A DNA stretch of 64,000 bases, taken from Solimonas thermocellulolyticum. Its GTDB lineage: Bacteria > Pseudomonadota > Gammaproteobacteria > Nevskiales > Nevskiaceae. The stretch's first letter is position 1. The number at the start of each line of letters is the position of its first letter. The stretch is taken from the NCBI RefSeq assembly GCF_040327995.1, contig NZ_JBEPIJ010000012.1:45738-109737 (forward strand). The letters are read 5' to 3'. The translations under genes and the position numbers were made by a program. The notes beneath the pieces are model-generated. The model was not told the DNA's origin and did no database searches. It was given only the letters and a program-made list of their open reading frames with translations. This document shows, piece after piece, positions 18,971 through 27,007 of the stretch.

Positions 18971-20947
18971 TCAGGCCGCCAGCGGCTGCGAGAACAGGCG
19001 CACGACGGCGGAGACGTCGACGATCAGCGCGACGCGCCCGTCGCCGAGGATCGTGGCGCCCGACACTCCGCGCACCCTGCGGTAATTGGCTTCCAGACTC
19101 TTGATCACGACTTGCTGCTGCCCGACCAGATCGTCGATCTGCAGCGCCAGCTTGCGGCTTTCGGCCTCGACGATGACGACGATGGCTTCGTGCGCTGCAG
19201 TCCTCGTGCCCGGCAGGCCGAACCACTCGCGCAAGTCGACGAGCGGCAGGTATTCGTTGCGAACACGTACCACCGTACCCTGCTGGGCCATGCGCTTGAC
19301 CTGTTCGGGTCGCGGCTGCAGCGATTCGACCACGGCGCCGAGCGGCAGGATGAACACCTCCTCGCCCACCGCCACCGACATGCCATCGAGGATCGCCAGC
19401 GTCAGCGGCAGGCGGATGGTCACGCGCATGCCGCGTCCGCGTTCCGAGCTGATCTCGACGACGCCGTTGAGCGCCTCGATGTTCTTCTTGACCACGTCCA
19501 TGCCGACGCCGCGTCCAGAGACGTCGGTCACGCTCTCGGCAGTCGAGAAGCCGGGCGCAAAGATCAGTTGCCAGACCTCGGCATCGCTCATCGCCTCGGA
19601 CGCCGCAAGGCCGCGCTCGCTCGCCTTGGCGAGGATGCGCGCGCGGTCCAGGCCGCGGCCGTCGTCGGCTACCTCGACGACGATATGGCCGCCCTGGTGC
19701 GAGGCCGACAGGCGCAGCGTGCCGATCGCGTCCTTGCCGGCGGCGAGGCGCTCATCCGGCAGCTCGATGCCGTGATCGATGGCATTGCGCACCAGATGCG
19801 TCAGCGGATCGGCGATACGCTCGATCACGCCCTTGTCGATCTCGGTCTGCTCGCCGCTGGTGAGCATCCGCACCTGCTTGCCGAGCTTGCCGGCAAGATC
19901 GCGTACCATGCGCGGGAAGCGCGAGAACACGAAGTCCACTGGCAGCATGCGCGTGGCCATCACCGCTTCCTGGATGCTGCGCGTGTTGCGTTCGAGCTGC
20001 GAGAGCCCGGTGAACAGCTTTTCGTGCTGCACCGGATCGAGCCCGTTCGCGAGCTGCTGCAGCATCGCCTGTGTGATCACCAGCTCGCCGACGAGATTCA
20101 CCAGGCTGTCGATCTTCTCGGTGGCGACACGGATGGAAGCGCCGTCACTGCGTGCCGGCTCGCTGCGCGCCGCCGCAACCGCGGCTCGCGCCGGCGCGAG
20201 CGCCGGCGTAGGGCTCGCCGCGGGCGCAGAATCGAGCGGCTCGATGCCAAGCGCACACTCATCCTCGACCCAGGCGAACACCTCGGCCACGGCATCGCGC
20301 GGACAATCGCCGCGCAGGGTGATGTCCCAGGCCAGATAGCAGGTCTCGGGAACGCAGTCTTCGAGCGCGGGCAGCCGCTCGATCGCGCAGGTCACCCGAT
20401 ACTCGCCCAGACGCTGCAGCTCGCGCAGGATGCGCAGCGGATCGTTGCCGCTGGCGAACAGGCTCGCGTGCGGGGCGAAGTGGATCTTCCAGCCGATACG
20501 TGCCGGCGCTGGGCCCGGCAGGGGCGCGCTCGTGGGCGCGGCGGCGACCGCGGCGGGCCCATCGAGCAGGCGGCGCAGCTCAACGCTCAGGCTCTCGGCG
20601 GCACCGGCATCGTCGGCACGGCCGGCACGTGCATCGTCGAGCAGCCCACGCAGCACGTCCACCGAGCGCAGCAGGACGTCGATCGCCTCCGGCGTGGTCG
20701 CGCGCTTGCCGGAGCGTAGCTGGTCGAGCAGGGTTTCGAGCAGGTGAGTGAAGCCGGCGACTGCGGAAAAGCCGAAGGTCGCGGCGCCGCCCTTGATCGA
20801 GTGCGCGGCACGGAAGATGCCGTTGATGGTTTCGAGATCGGCACCGTCGGGTGTCAGCCGCAGCAGCGCCGACTCCATCGCGTCGAGGCCTTCGGCGCTT
20901 TCGTCGAAGAAGGTCTGGTGAAAGCGGCCGAGGTCGATACCGCTCAT
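18971..20947 (-). CDS. cheA: chemotaxis histidine kinase (F7-like cluster)
   Basis: A 658-residue CheA. The P1 phosphotransfer domain has H49 in FRAAHSIKGGAATFGF. A P2-like or Ala/Pro linker region (residues about 130-290, including RGDCP) is followed by the P3 dimerisation helices, the P4 ATP-binding domain (HLVRNAIDHGIE, ADDGRGLD, GRGVGMDVV) and the CheW-like P5 domain at the C-terminus (FILPLGAVVESL, QVVIKSLE). It starts 8 bases after the cheY stop and is the kinase of the second che cluster. Confidence 0.95.
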   Translation of the reverse strand: MSGIDLGRFHQTFFDESAEGLDAMESALLRLTPDGADLETINGIFRAAHSIKGGAATFGFSAVAGFTHLLETLLDQLRSGKRATTPEAIDVLLRSVDVLRGLLDDARAGRADDAGAAESLSVELRRLLDGPAAVAAAPTSAPLPGPAPARIGWKIHFAPHASLFASGNDPLRILRELQRLGEYRVTCAIERLPALEDCVPETCYLAWDITLRGDCPRDAVAEVFAWVEDECALGIEPLDSAPAASPTPALAPARAAVAAARSEPARSDGASIRVATEKIDSLVNLVGELVITQAMLQQLANGLDPVQHEKLFTGLSQLERNTRSIQEAVMATRMLPVDFVFSRFPRMVRDLAGKLGKQVRMLTSGEQTEIDKGVIERIADPLTHLVRNAIDHGIELPDERLAAGKDAIGTLRLSASHQGGHIVVEVADDGRGLDRARILAKASERGLAASEAMSDAEVWQLIFAPGFSTAESVTDVSGRGVGMDVVKKNIEALNGVVEISSERGRGMRVTIRLPLTLAILDGMSVAVGEEVFILPLGAVVESLQPRPEQVKRMAQQGTVVRVRNEYLPLVDLREWFGLPGTRTAAHEAIVVIVEAESRKLALQIDDLVGQQQVVIKSLEANYRRVRGVSGATILGDGRVALIVDVSAVVRLFSQPLAA

Positions 20948-20954
20948 GGCGCGC

Positions 20955-21317
20955 TCAGCCGATCACCTTGTTGATCGTCGCGATGAGCTGCTCGGGATTG
21001 AACGGCTTGACCAGCCAGCCGGTCGCCCCCGCGGCGCGCCCTTCCTGTTTTTTTTCCGGCGCCGACTCGGTGGTCAGCATCAGCAGCGGCGTGAACTTGT
21101 AGTTCGGCAACTGTCGCAGCGCCTTGACCAGCGAGATGCCATCCATGCGCGGCATGTTCACATCGCACAGCACCAGCTGAAAGTTCTCCTTCTTCGCCAG
21201 TTCGAGTGCTTGCGCGCCGTCGGGCGCTTCGGCCACGTCGAAGCCGGCGGCACGCAGCGTGTACGCGACCATTTCGCGCATCGAGTTGGAATCATCCACG
21301 GCGAGAATGCGACTCAT
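20955..21317 (-). CDS. cheY: CheY-like response regulator (F7-like cluster)
   Basis: A 120-residue single receiver domain. The acidic pair D8-D9, phosphoacceptor D52 (LVLCDVNMPRMDG), T82 and K104 (WLVKPFNPE) are all present. It overlaps the STAS gene by four bases at its start and precedes cheA by 8 bases. The partner kinase is probably the adjacent CheA rather than the flagellar CheA at 24-26 kb. It may act as a phosphate sink or an output regulator, as with P. aeruginosa CheY2; which is not decided by sequence. Confidence 0.93.
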   Translation of the reverse strand: MSRILAVDDSNSMREMVAYTLRAAGFDVAEAPDGAQALELAKKENFQLVLCDVNMPRMDGISLVKALRQLPNYKFTPLLMLTTESAPEKKQEGRAAGATGWLVKPFNPEQLIATINKVIG

Positions 21318-21634
21318 CGTTGCTCCGTCGGCAGCATCAAAAGCCCGTCCAGACCCAGCAGCGAGGCGGCCTCGCGCAGCGGCGCCGAACTCTGCGACCA
21401 GACCGTCGTCAGTCCAGCCTCTCGACGATCGCGGCACAACGCCGCAATCAACTGCAGGCCCGCGGCGTGCAGCCGCGTCACGCCGGCGCCGTCGATGCGC
21501 AGCGTGACGGAACAGGCGCGCGCCGGCAGCAACAGGGCCTTGAGCGCCGCGGCCTGGTCGATGCCCAGGTCCTGCGGCAGCGCCAGCGTCGCGGCATCGT
21601 CCATTGGTGTCGCGTCAGCGTCTGATCGGCCCAT
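21314..21634 (-). CDS. STAS-domain protein heading che operon
   Basis: A 106-residue STAS (anti-sigma-factor antagonist-like) domain protein, with the segment RIDGAGVTRLHAAGLQLIAAL standing where phosphorylatable STAS proteins carry DxSGVxxLDSAG; here the serine position is replaced, so classical SpoIIAA-type phosphorylation looks unlikely. STAS genes often open F7-like chemosensory operons. It is the first gene of the minus-strand cluster and overlaps cheY by four bases. Function beyond scaffold or ligand binding is unknown. Confidence 0.8.
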   Translation of the reverse strand: MGRSDADATPMDDAATLALPQDLGIDQAAALKALLLPARACSVTLRIDGAGVTRLHAAGLQLIAALCRDRREAGLTTVWSQSSAPLREAASLLGLDGLLMLPTEQR

Positions 21635-21670
21635 GCGTCAGCTCTAAGCCCTGCCATCGGAGGATGCGAT

Positions 21671-21699
21671 ACGCCGGCCCTTGTGTCGGGAGCCGGCGT
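21671..21699. repeat. 8-bp inverted repeat in inter-cluster spacer
   Basis: ACGCCGGC (21671-21678) and GCCGGCGT (21692-21699) are perfect inverted arms around a 13-base loop, in the 148-base gap between the two chemotaxis clusters. There is no T-run on either side, so an intrinsic terminator is unlikely; an operator is possible. Confidence 0.5.
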
Positions 21700-21711
21700 G
21701 ATCTGGATGCA

Positions 21712-21737
21712 CTAACGGCCCGGTGGCAGCGGGTTTG
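21712..21737 (-). promoter_or_regulatory. candidate sigma-28 (FliA) promoter for STAS-che operon
   Basis: On the minus strand CAAA (21737-21734) is followed after 14 bases by GCCGTTAG (21719-21712), which matches the flagellar sigma-28 pattern TAAA-N15-GCCGATAA at 3 of 4 and 6 of 8 positions. It lies 78 bases upstream of the STAS start. fliA itself is encoded 6 kb upstream. The spacing is one base short of the consensus. Confidence 0.4.
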
Positions 21738-21765
21738 ATGCGCAGCAGGATGAATGGCAGTCAGC

Positions 21766-21782
21766 GCGCCGCCGAACGGCGC
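21766..21782 (-). terminator. hairpin after cheW-like stop
   Basis: GCGCCG-CCGAA-CGGCGC (21766-21782) is a perfect 6-bp stem directly after the stop of the cheW-like gene at 21783. It has no clear T-run, so it could be a weak terminator or an mRNA 3'-end stabiliser. Confidence 0.3.
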
Positions 21783-22256
21783 TCAAGCGACGCGCGCTGC
21801 GCTCGTCGTCAGCAGCGAAGCCGTATCCAGCAGTGTCAGCAGCTCGCCATCGCGCACGTAGATTCCGTGCACGCAGCCCTCACCCGCGTCGACACCGACT
21901 TTGGGCGCCGGCTTGATCGCGGCGTCGACGAGCTTGCGCACGTCGGTCACGCGATCGACCAGAAGACCCAAGGACTCCTCGCCGTGGTCGACGATGACGA
22001 TGCATGCATCGGCGCCGGGACACGAGGTCGGCAGCGCGAGCAGGCGGCGCGGGTCGAGCACGGTGATCACCGTGCCGCGCAGATTGATCACGCCCAGCAC
22101 CGCCGCCGGCGCGCCCGGCACGGGTTCGATCTCGAACTGGCACAGCACTTCCTGCACGTCGAGGATGGGCAAGCCGTAGAGCTGGGCATCGAGCCGGAAG
22201 CACACCCAGCGCGACAGCCGGTCGTCGGCGCGCCGCGCCGGGCTTTCGGCACTCAT
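21783..22256 (-). CDS. CheW-like coupling protein at end of flagellar block
   Basis: A 157-residue CheW-domain protein: LYGLPILDVQEVLCQFEIEP, GVINLRGTVITVLDPRRLL and GLLVDRVTDVRKL are recognisable. In Pseudomonas-type flagellar blocks the last gene is also a CheW, so this is probably the coupling protein for the flagellar CheA at 24-26 kb. The start ATG at 22256 overlaps the motD stop by four bases. It is clearly divergent from the other CheW at 18.4 kb. Confidence 0.9.
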   Translation of the reverse strand: MSAESPARRADDRLSRWVCFRLDAQLYGLPILDVQEVLCQFEIEPVPGAPAAVLGVINLRGTVITVLDPRRLLALPTSCPGADACIVIVDHGEESLGLLVDRVTDVRKLVDAAIKPAPKVGVDAGEGCVHGIYVRDGELLTLLDTASLLTTSAARVA

Positions 22257-23188
22257 GGCGTTGTCTCGGCGAGCGCGGGGACGGAAACGGGGCTGCCGCC
22301 GTCCGAGTTTTCGATGGCCTCGGGTAGCCGCTCGTCGGCGTCTACACCTTCGCCGAGCACGACGATGACGACGCGGCGATTGCGGTTGCGCCCCTGCGGT
22401 GTCGCATTGTCGGCCACCGGATGGTGCTCGCCCAGACCGACGACGGTCATGCGCCTCGGATCGATGCCGTGCTGCGTGAACAGGTGCACCACACTGGCCG
22501 CACGCGCCGCCGATAGCTCCCAGTTCGACGGGAAGACGTTCGTGGCGATCGGCCGATCGTCGGTGTGGCCCTCGATGCGCAGCGCGTTCGAAAATGGTGC
22601 GAGGATCGCAGCGAGCCGTTGCAGCACCGGCCGCGCCGCCACATCGACGGCGGCGACGCCGCTGGCGAACAGGATGTCGGTGTTGATCTCGACCTCCAAC
22701 CATTGCTCGGAGCGACGGATGATCACCAGGTCCTGCGCGATCAGGTCTTGCATCGCCCGCTGGACTTCGTCGGCCATGCGCTTGAGGTCGTCGCGACCGC
22801 GCAGCGCCGCCGGCTGAGAACTCGCGGAACGCGGACCGTGCTCGCCGCCCGGCAGCGGCTCGTCGCCACTCCTGCGCGCACCGGAACCGTCGGGACGGCT
22901 GCCCTTGCGCTCCGCCTCGAAGCCGCGCACCGCCACCGTGTTGAACAGGGACTCGTTCTGCACGCCCTTCTCCGGCTTGTCGCCGATCTGCACCGGCTTG
23001 AGCGAGCGCGGCGGTCCGCCCAGCGCCGCCGACAGTGAATCGGCGAGCACGCGGTACTTGCCTTCGTTGACCGAGGACACCGCGTACATGACCACGAAGA
23101 ACGCGAGCAGCAGGGTGATGAGATCGCCGTAGGGAATGGCCCAGGCCTCGTGGTTGGTGTGTTCCTCGTGCTTGTGCTTTCTGGCCAT
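22253..23188 (-). CDS. motD: flagellar motor stator protein MotD (MotB family)
   Basis: A 311-residue stator subunit. A short cytoplasmic leader rich in His and Lys precedes one membrane helix with the ion-channel aspartate D22 (IPYGDLITLLLAFFVVMYA). After a low-complexity Arg/Gly/Pro stretch (residues about 90-135) comes the OmpA-like peptidoglycan-binding domain (ILFASGVAAV, IEGHTDDRPI, NWELSAARAASVV, NRNRRVVIVV). It pairs with MotC upstream; 131 bases separate the two, unlike the other tight junctions in this block. A proton-driven stator is expected. Confidence 0.93.
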   Translation of the reverse strand: MARKHKHEEHTNHEAWAIPYGDLITLLLAFFVVMYAVSSVNEGKYRVLADSLSAALGGPPRSLKPVQIGDKPEKGVQNESLFNTVAVRGFEAERKGSRPDGSGARRSGDEPLPGGEHGPRSASSQPAALRGRDDLKRMADEVQRAMQDLIAQDLVIIRRSEQWLEVEINTDILFASGVAAVDVAARPVLQRLAAILAPFSNALRIEGHTDDRPIATNVFPSNWELSAARAASVVHLFTQHGIDPRRMTVVGLGEHHPVADNATPQGRNRNRRVVIVVLGEGVDADERLPEAIENSDGGSPVSVPALAETTP

Positions 23189-23319
23189 GGTCCTGGCTCG
23201 GGCCGGTCAGACGGCAGACGTCAGAGGTGAGACGCCAGCCTCGACACGGCGAAGATGCGCGAGCCGATCGGCAACGGGCTGTTCAAGTCTCACGCTTCGC
23301 TCCTCACGTCTGACGACCG
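23189..23319. repeat. motC-motD spacer with degenerate TCAGACG/GTGAGAC repeats
   Basis: The 131-base spacer carries short degenerate repeats: GTCAGACG near 23209 with its inverted copy CGTCTGAC near 23307, and neighbouring GAGGTGAGACG and GTCTCACGC words. Together they form a loose inverted pair around the spacer. I see no gene here. It resembles the small dispersed heptamer-type repeats of some gammaproteobacteria, which is inference. Confidence 0.45.
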
Positions 23320-24060
23320 TCAGTGCAGGTAACCCTGCAGCTTGGATTCGATGTTGCGCGGGTTCTCGCCCTGCGAGATCGAGACCAGGCCCTCGATCGT
23401 CATCTCGCGCAGCCGGGTCTGCTCGGCAATCGCTGCCTTGAGCTTGGCCGCGATCGGCAAGAAGAACAGGTTGGCGGAGGCGATGCCGTAGATCGTCGCG
23501 GTGAACGCGGCGGCGATGCCGGCGCCGAGCTTGCTCGGGTCGGCCAGGTTCTTCATCACCGCCATCAGGCCGAGCACGGCGCCAATGATGCCCAGCGTCG
23601 GCGCATAGATGCCCATGCCCTCGAAGACCTTCGCGCCCTGCTGGTCGAAGTGCTCGCGCGTGCTCATCTCGACCTCCAGGATGTTGCGGATCGCATCCGG
23701 CTCGGCGCCGTCGACCAACATCTGCAGGCCTTTCTTCAGAAACGGATCGGTCTGGGCCTCGACCGTACCCTCGAGCGCGAGCAGGCCCTGCTTGCGGGCG
23801 ATGCCGCTCCACTCGACGATGTTGGCGATCAGCGCCTTGGCATCGTGCTGCGGCGGACGGAAGGCCCAGCGCATGATCTTCAAGGCATGCTTGAACGTGG
23901 ACATCGGCGTGTGCAGCATGATCGCCGCGAGCGTGCCGACGAGGACGATGACGAAGGCCGCCGGGTTCATCAGGGCGGCCACGCCCGAACCCTTGAGCAC
24001 GCTGCCGCCGACGATCGCGAACAGCGCGAGCACGATGCCGACCAGCGAGAGCTTATCCAT
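23320..24060 (-). CDS. motC: flagellar motor stator protein MotC (MotA family)
   Basis: A 246-residue MotA-type stator with four membrane helices: two at the N-terminus (residues about 5-50) and two around residues 145-205 (GIYAPTLGIIGAVLGLMAVM, AFTATIYGIASANLFFLPIA). The cytoplasmic loop between helices 2 and 3 carries the charged residues that contact FliG (REHFDQQ region). It overlaps the upstream cheA by 8 bases, with no cheB between them. MotC with MotD is usually the secondary stator pair of Pseudomonas-type polar flagella; no MotAB pair is in this window. Confidence 0.94.
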   Translation of the reverse strand: MDKLSLVGIVLALFAIVGGSVLKGSGVAALMNPAAFVIVLVGTLAAIMLHTPMSTFKHALKIMRWAFRPPQHDAKALIANIVEWSGIARKQGLLALEGTVEAQTDPFLKKGLQMLVDGAEPDAIRNILEVEMSTREHFDQQGAKVFEGMGIYAPTLGIIGAVLGLMAVMKNLADPSKLGAGIAAAFTATIYGIASANLFFLPIAAKLKAAIAEQTRLREMTIEGLVSISQGENPRNIESKLQGYLH

Positions 24061-25963
24061 GCACCGGCTCCCGCTGCCGCGCCAGGCGATGGCGCCAGGC
24101 CTCGACCAGACCGGCGAAATCCAGAATCAGCGCGACATGACCGTCCGGCAGCACCGTGGCCGAGGAGATGCCCGGCGTGCCGCGCAGCGACGGCCCCAGC
24201 GGCTTGATGACGATCTCCTCACGGCCGCGCACCTCACCGACGACGAAGCCGAAGCGTTCGTCGCCGACCTGGGCGACGACGACGTGCCGGCACCGATCGT
24301 CGGCCGGGCGCGCCAGCCACGGATCGAGCCACACCAGGCGCAGCGTGTCGCATCGCGTGAGCACCACGTCCCAGCGATCCAGCGTCTCCGCGGCGCCCGG
24401 TTCGAGTGCGAACACGTCGAGCACCGGCGCCAGCGGCAGTGCATAGCGCCGGCCATTGGCCGACACCATCAGCGCCGACAGGATCGCCAGCGTCAGCGGC
24501 ACGCGGATGTGCACGGTACTGCCGACGCCGAGCTGCGACTCGATGCGCACGCTGCCGCCGAGCGCGCGGATGCGCGACATCACCACGTCCATGCCGACGC
24601 CGCGGCCGGACAGGTCGGAGACCTGCTCCTTGGTCGAGAAGCCCGGCAAAAACACGAGCTGCAGGCATTCGTCCGTGCTCATCTGCGCGGCCTGGACGGC
24701 ATCGACCAGGCCATTTTCGACCGCCTTGGCACGCACGCGCTCGGCGTCGATGCCGGCGCCGTCGTCGCGCACGGTGATGGCGATGCTGTCGCCCTGCTGC
24801 TGCGCGCTCAAAGTCAGATGGCCGGCCACCGGCTTGCCGCGCCGCAGGCGTTCCTCCGGCAGCTCGATGCCGTGGTCGACGCTGTTGCGCACCATGTGCA
24901 CCAGCGGATCGGCCAGCGCCTCGACCAGGTTCTTGTCCAGGTCGGTGTCCTCGCCGACGAGCTCGACCTCGACTTGCTTGCCGAGGCTGCGCGCCACATC
25001 GCGCGCGATCTTCGGAAAACGCGCGAACACCTTGCCGACCGGCTGCATGCGCACCTGCATCACCGCGTTCTGCAGGCCGCGCGTGATGAGATCGAGCTCC
25101 GCGACCGGGCGCGCGAACTGCGCCGCATCGGCCTGCCGCGCGCGCAGGTCCTTGAGGCGGTTGCGCACCAGCACCAGCTCGCCGACGAGATTCATCAGCG
25201 CGTCCAGGCGCGCGGTGTCGACGCGCACGGTGGTCTCGGCCGGCGGCTTGCTGCCCTCGCCCGCGTGCGTCAGCGATTGTGCCGCGGCGACGGCAGACGG
25301 CGTCTGCGCATCGGGGCGGGCCTTGTGCTCGCATTGCGGCTTGACGGATGTCGACGCAGACGCGGGCTTCGGCGACGAGCCGGGCGGCGGCGCGCTGGCG
25401 GCCGGCGCGAGTTGCGGCGCTGCCGGACCCTTGCCCGAACCGTGCAACTGATCGAGCAGCGCCTCGAACTCCTCCTCGGTGATCGTGTCCGAGGCCGGCG
25501 CCGGCGCACTCGCCTTTTTCTTCGGTTTGGCCGCGGCCTTTTTCTTCGGCGCGGGCGCGGTTGCGGGTGCCGCCTCGGGCGCGCTCGACAGCAGCGCACG
25601 CAGCGACTGCAGCAGCGCCGGGTCGGCCGGCGCCAGCGGCGTGCCGGCGGCGACCGACTGCATCATGGTCTGCACGGCATCGACGGCGGCGAGCACCACG
25701 TCCATCAGCACCGGATCGACGCCGCGCTTGCCGCTGCGCAGCGCGTTGAAGACATCCTCGGCGGCGTGGCACAGCTCGACCAGCGGATGCAGTTCGAGAA
25801 AACCGGCGCCGCCCTTGACCGTGTGGAAGGCGCGGAAGATGGCGTTGAGCAGTGCCTGATCCTGCGGACGGCTTTCCAGTTCGACGAGCTGGGCGCCGAG
25901 CGTCTGCACCAGCTCGCCCGCCTCGACCAGGAAGTCGGCGCGGATGTCGTCGTCGCTGCTCAT
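24053..25963 (-). CDS. cheA: chemotaxis histidine kinase (flagellar cluster)
   Basis: A 636-residue CheA. P1 carries H47 in AIFRAFHTVKGGAGFLE. A long Ala/Pro/Lys linker (about residues 125-270, with KKKAAAKPKKKA) replaces a clear P2. P3 and P4 follow (HMVRNSVDHGIE, RDDGAGID, GRGVGMDVVMSRI), then the CheW-like P5 (EEIVIKPLGPSL). The start at 25963 is 13 bases after the cheZ stop. Gene order flhA-flhF-flhG-fliA-cheY-cheZ-cheA matches the F6 flagellar chemotaxis class, so this kinase most likely drives CheY at 26.6 kb. Confidence 0.95.
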   Translation of the reverse strand: MSSDDDIRADFLVEAGELVQTLGAQLVELESRPQDQALLNAIFRAFHTVKGGAGFLELHPLVELCHAAEDVFNALRSGKRGVDPVLMDVVLAAVDAVQTMMQSVAAGTPLAPADPALLQSLRALLSSAPEAAPATAPAPKKKAAAKPKKKASAPAPASDTITEEEFEALLDQLHGSGKGPAAPQLAPAASAPPPGSSPKPASASTSVKPQCEHKARPDAQTPSAVAAAQSLTHAGEGSKPPAETTVRVDTARLDALMNLVGELVLVRNRLKDLRARQADAAQFARPVAELDLITRGLQNAVMQVRMQPVGKVFARFPKIARDVARSLGKQVEVELVGEDTDLDKNLVEALADPLVHMVRNSVDHGIELPEERLRRGKPVAGHLTLSAQQQGDSIAITVRDDGAGIDAERVRAKAVENGLVDAVQAAQMSTDECLQLVFLPGFSTKEQVSDLSGRGVGMDVVMSRIRALGGSVRIESQLGVGSTVHIRVPLTLAILSALMVSANGRRYALPLAPVLDVFALEPGAAETLDRWDVVLTRCDTLRLVWLDPWLARPADDRCRHVVVAQVGDERFGFVVGEVRGREEIVIKPLGPSLRGTPGISSATVLPDGHVALILDFAGLVEAWRHRLARQREPVHG

Positions 25964-25976
25964 GTGCTCACGACTG

Positions 25977-26588
25977 TCAGAAACCCAGGCTGGCCAGTAG
26001 TTCGTCGGCGTCTTGCTGGCTCGCGGCGACCGTGCCCGGCACGGCCGGCCCGGCCAGCTCGCCGGTCTTCGGCTGTATCGGCTGCGCCGACGGCGTCTGA
26101 AGCCCCACACCGTCGGCGCCGCGCAGCAGTTCGAGCAGCGAGTGCTCCACGGTGCACACCAGCGCGATCACGCGCTTGATGATCTGCCCGGCGAGATCCT
26201 GGTACTCCTGCGCCTGCGCCAGCTCCGAGAGCGTGCCGCGCAGGACGCGCGATTGTGCGCGCAGATCCTCGCCGGTGCCGTGCAACAGCACGGAGACGTT
26301 GCCGAAATCCGGATGGTTGTCGGCGATCACGCTTTCGGCCTCGGCGATGTGCCGTGCGGCCACATCGATGCCGTCGGCCACGCCGCGCGCCTGCTCGACC
26401 AGATCGAGCGTGCGATGCGCGGCTTTCTCGGTCATCTGGATGACATAGTCGAGCCGGTGGCGCGCATCCGGCATCTCGTCACCGGCGATGCGCGCGAGCC
26501 GCTCGTCGAGCCGCAATTGGGTGACGGCATCGTGCAACTCGCGCGTCAGCCGCGCGAGCTTGGCGAACAGCGGATCGTCCGCGCTCAC
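25977..26588 (-). CDS. cheZ: CheY-P phosphatase
   Basis: A 203-residue CheZ that dephosphorylates CheY-P. The long four-helix-bundle hairpin contains the catalytic segment AQEYQDLAGQIIKRV with D131 and Q135, and the C-terminal CheY-binding helix is ADELLASLGF, after a flexible Pro/Gln linker. CheZ is restricted to beta- and gammaproteobacteria and relatives, which supports the taxonomic placement. It begins 1 base after the cheY stop, in the expected flagellar operon order. Confidence 0.96.
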   Translation of the reverse strand: MSADDPLFAKLARLTRELHDAVTQLRLDERLARIAGDEMPDARHRLDYVIQMTEKAAHRTLDLVEQARGVADGIDVAARHIAEAESVIADNHPDFGNVSVLLHGTGEDLRAQSRVLRGTLSELAQAQEYQDLAGQIIKRVIALVCTVEHSLLELLRGADGVGLQTPSAQPIQPKTGELAGPAVPGTVAASQQDADELLASLGF

Positions 26589-26589
26589 G

Positions 26590-26982
26590 TCAGGCCGTCT
26601 CGGCGATACGCTGGAAGATCTTGTCGATCTTCTCTTTGAGCGTCTGCGCCGTGAACGGCTTGATGATGTAGCCGTTCACGCCGGCCTGCGCGGCCTCGAT
26701 GATCTGCTCGCGCTGTGCTTCGGCGGTGACCATCAGCACCGGCGTCTTGGCGATGCGCGCATCGCCGCGGATCGAGCGCAGCAGCTCGATGCCGGTCATC
26801 CCCGGCATGTTCCAGTCGGTGATGACGAAATCGACGTTGCCGGCCTGCAGCAGCGGCCATGCGGTCTTGCCGTCGTCGGCCTCGACGGTGTGGGTGTAGC
26901 CGAGATCGTTGAGCAGGTTCTTGACGATGCGTCGCATCGTCGAAAAGTCGTCCACGATCAGGATGCGCATGTTCTTGTCCAT
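26590..26982 (-). CDS. cheY: chemotaxis response regulator (flagellar motor)
   Basis: A 130-residue CheY, very close to the E. coli and Pseudomonas proteins: LIVDDFSTMRRIVKNLLNDLG at the N-terminus (key residues D11, D12), phosphoacceptor D56 in FVITDWNMPGMTG, T86 and K108 (YIIKPFTAQTL). It is the motor-switch regulator that binds FliM when phosphorylated. It lies between cheZ and fliA in the flagellar block, 25 bases after the fliA stop. Confidence 0.97.
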   Translation of the reverse strand: MDKNMRILIVDDFSTMRRIVKNLLNDLGYTHTVEADDGKTAWPLLQAGNVDFVITDWNMPGMTGIELLRSIRGDARIAKTPVLMVTAEAQREQIIEAAQAGVNGYIIKPFTAQTLKEKIDKIFQRIAETA

Positions 26983-27007
26983 CGTCGCTCCGGTTTCGAA
27001 TCCTTGC

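Noticed and set aside
23240..23275. Sigma-28-like GCCGATCG ahead of motD
   Set aside because: No TAAA-like -35 at the proper distance; likely chance in GC-rich sequence.
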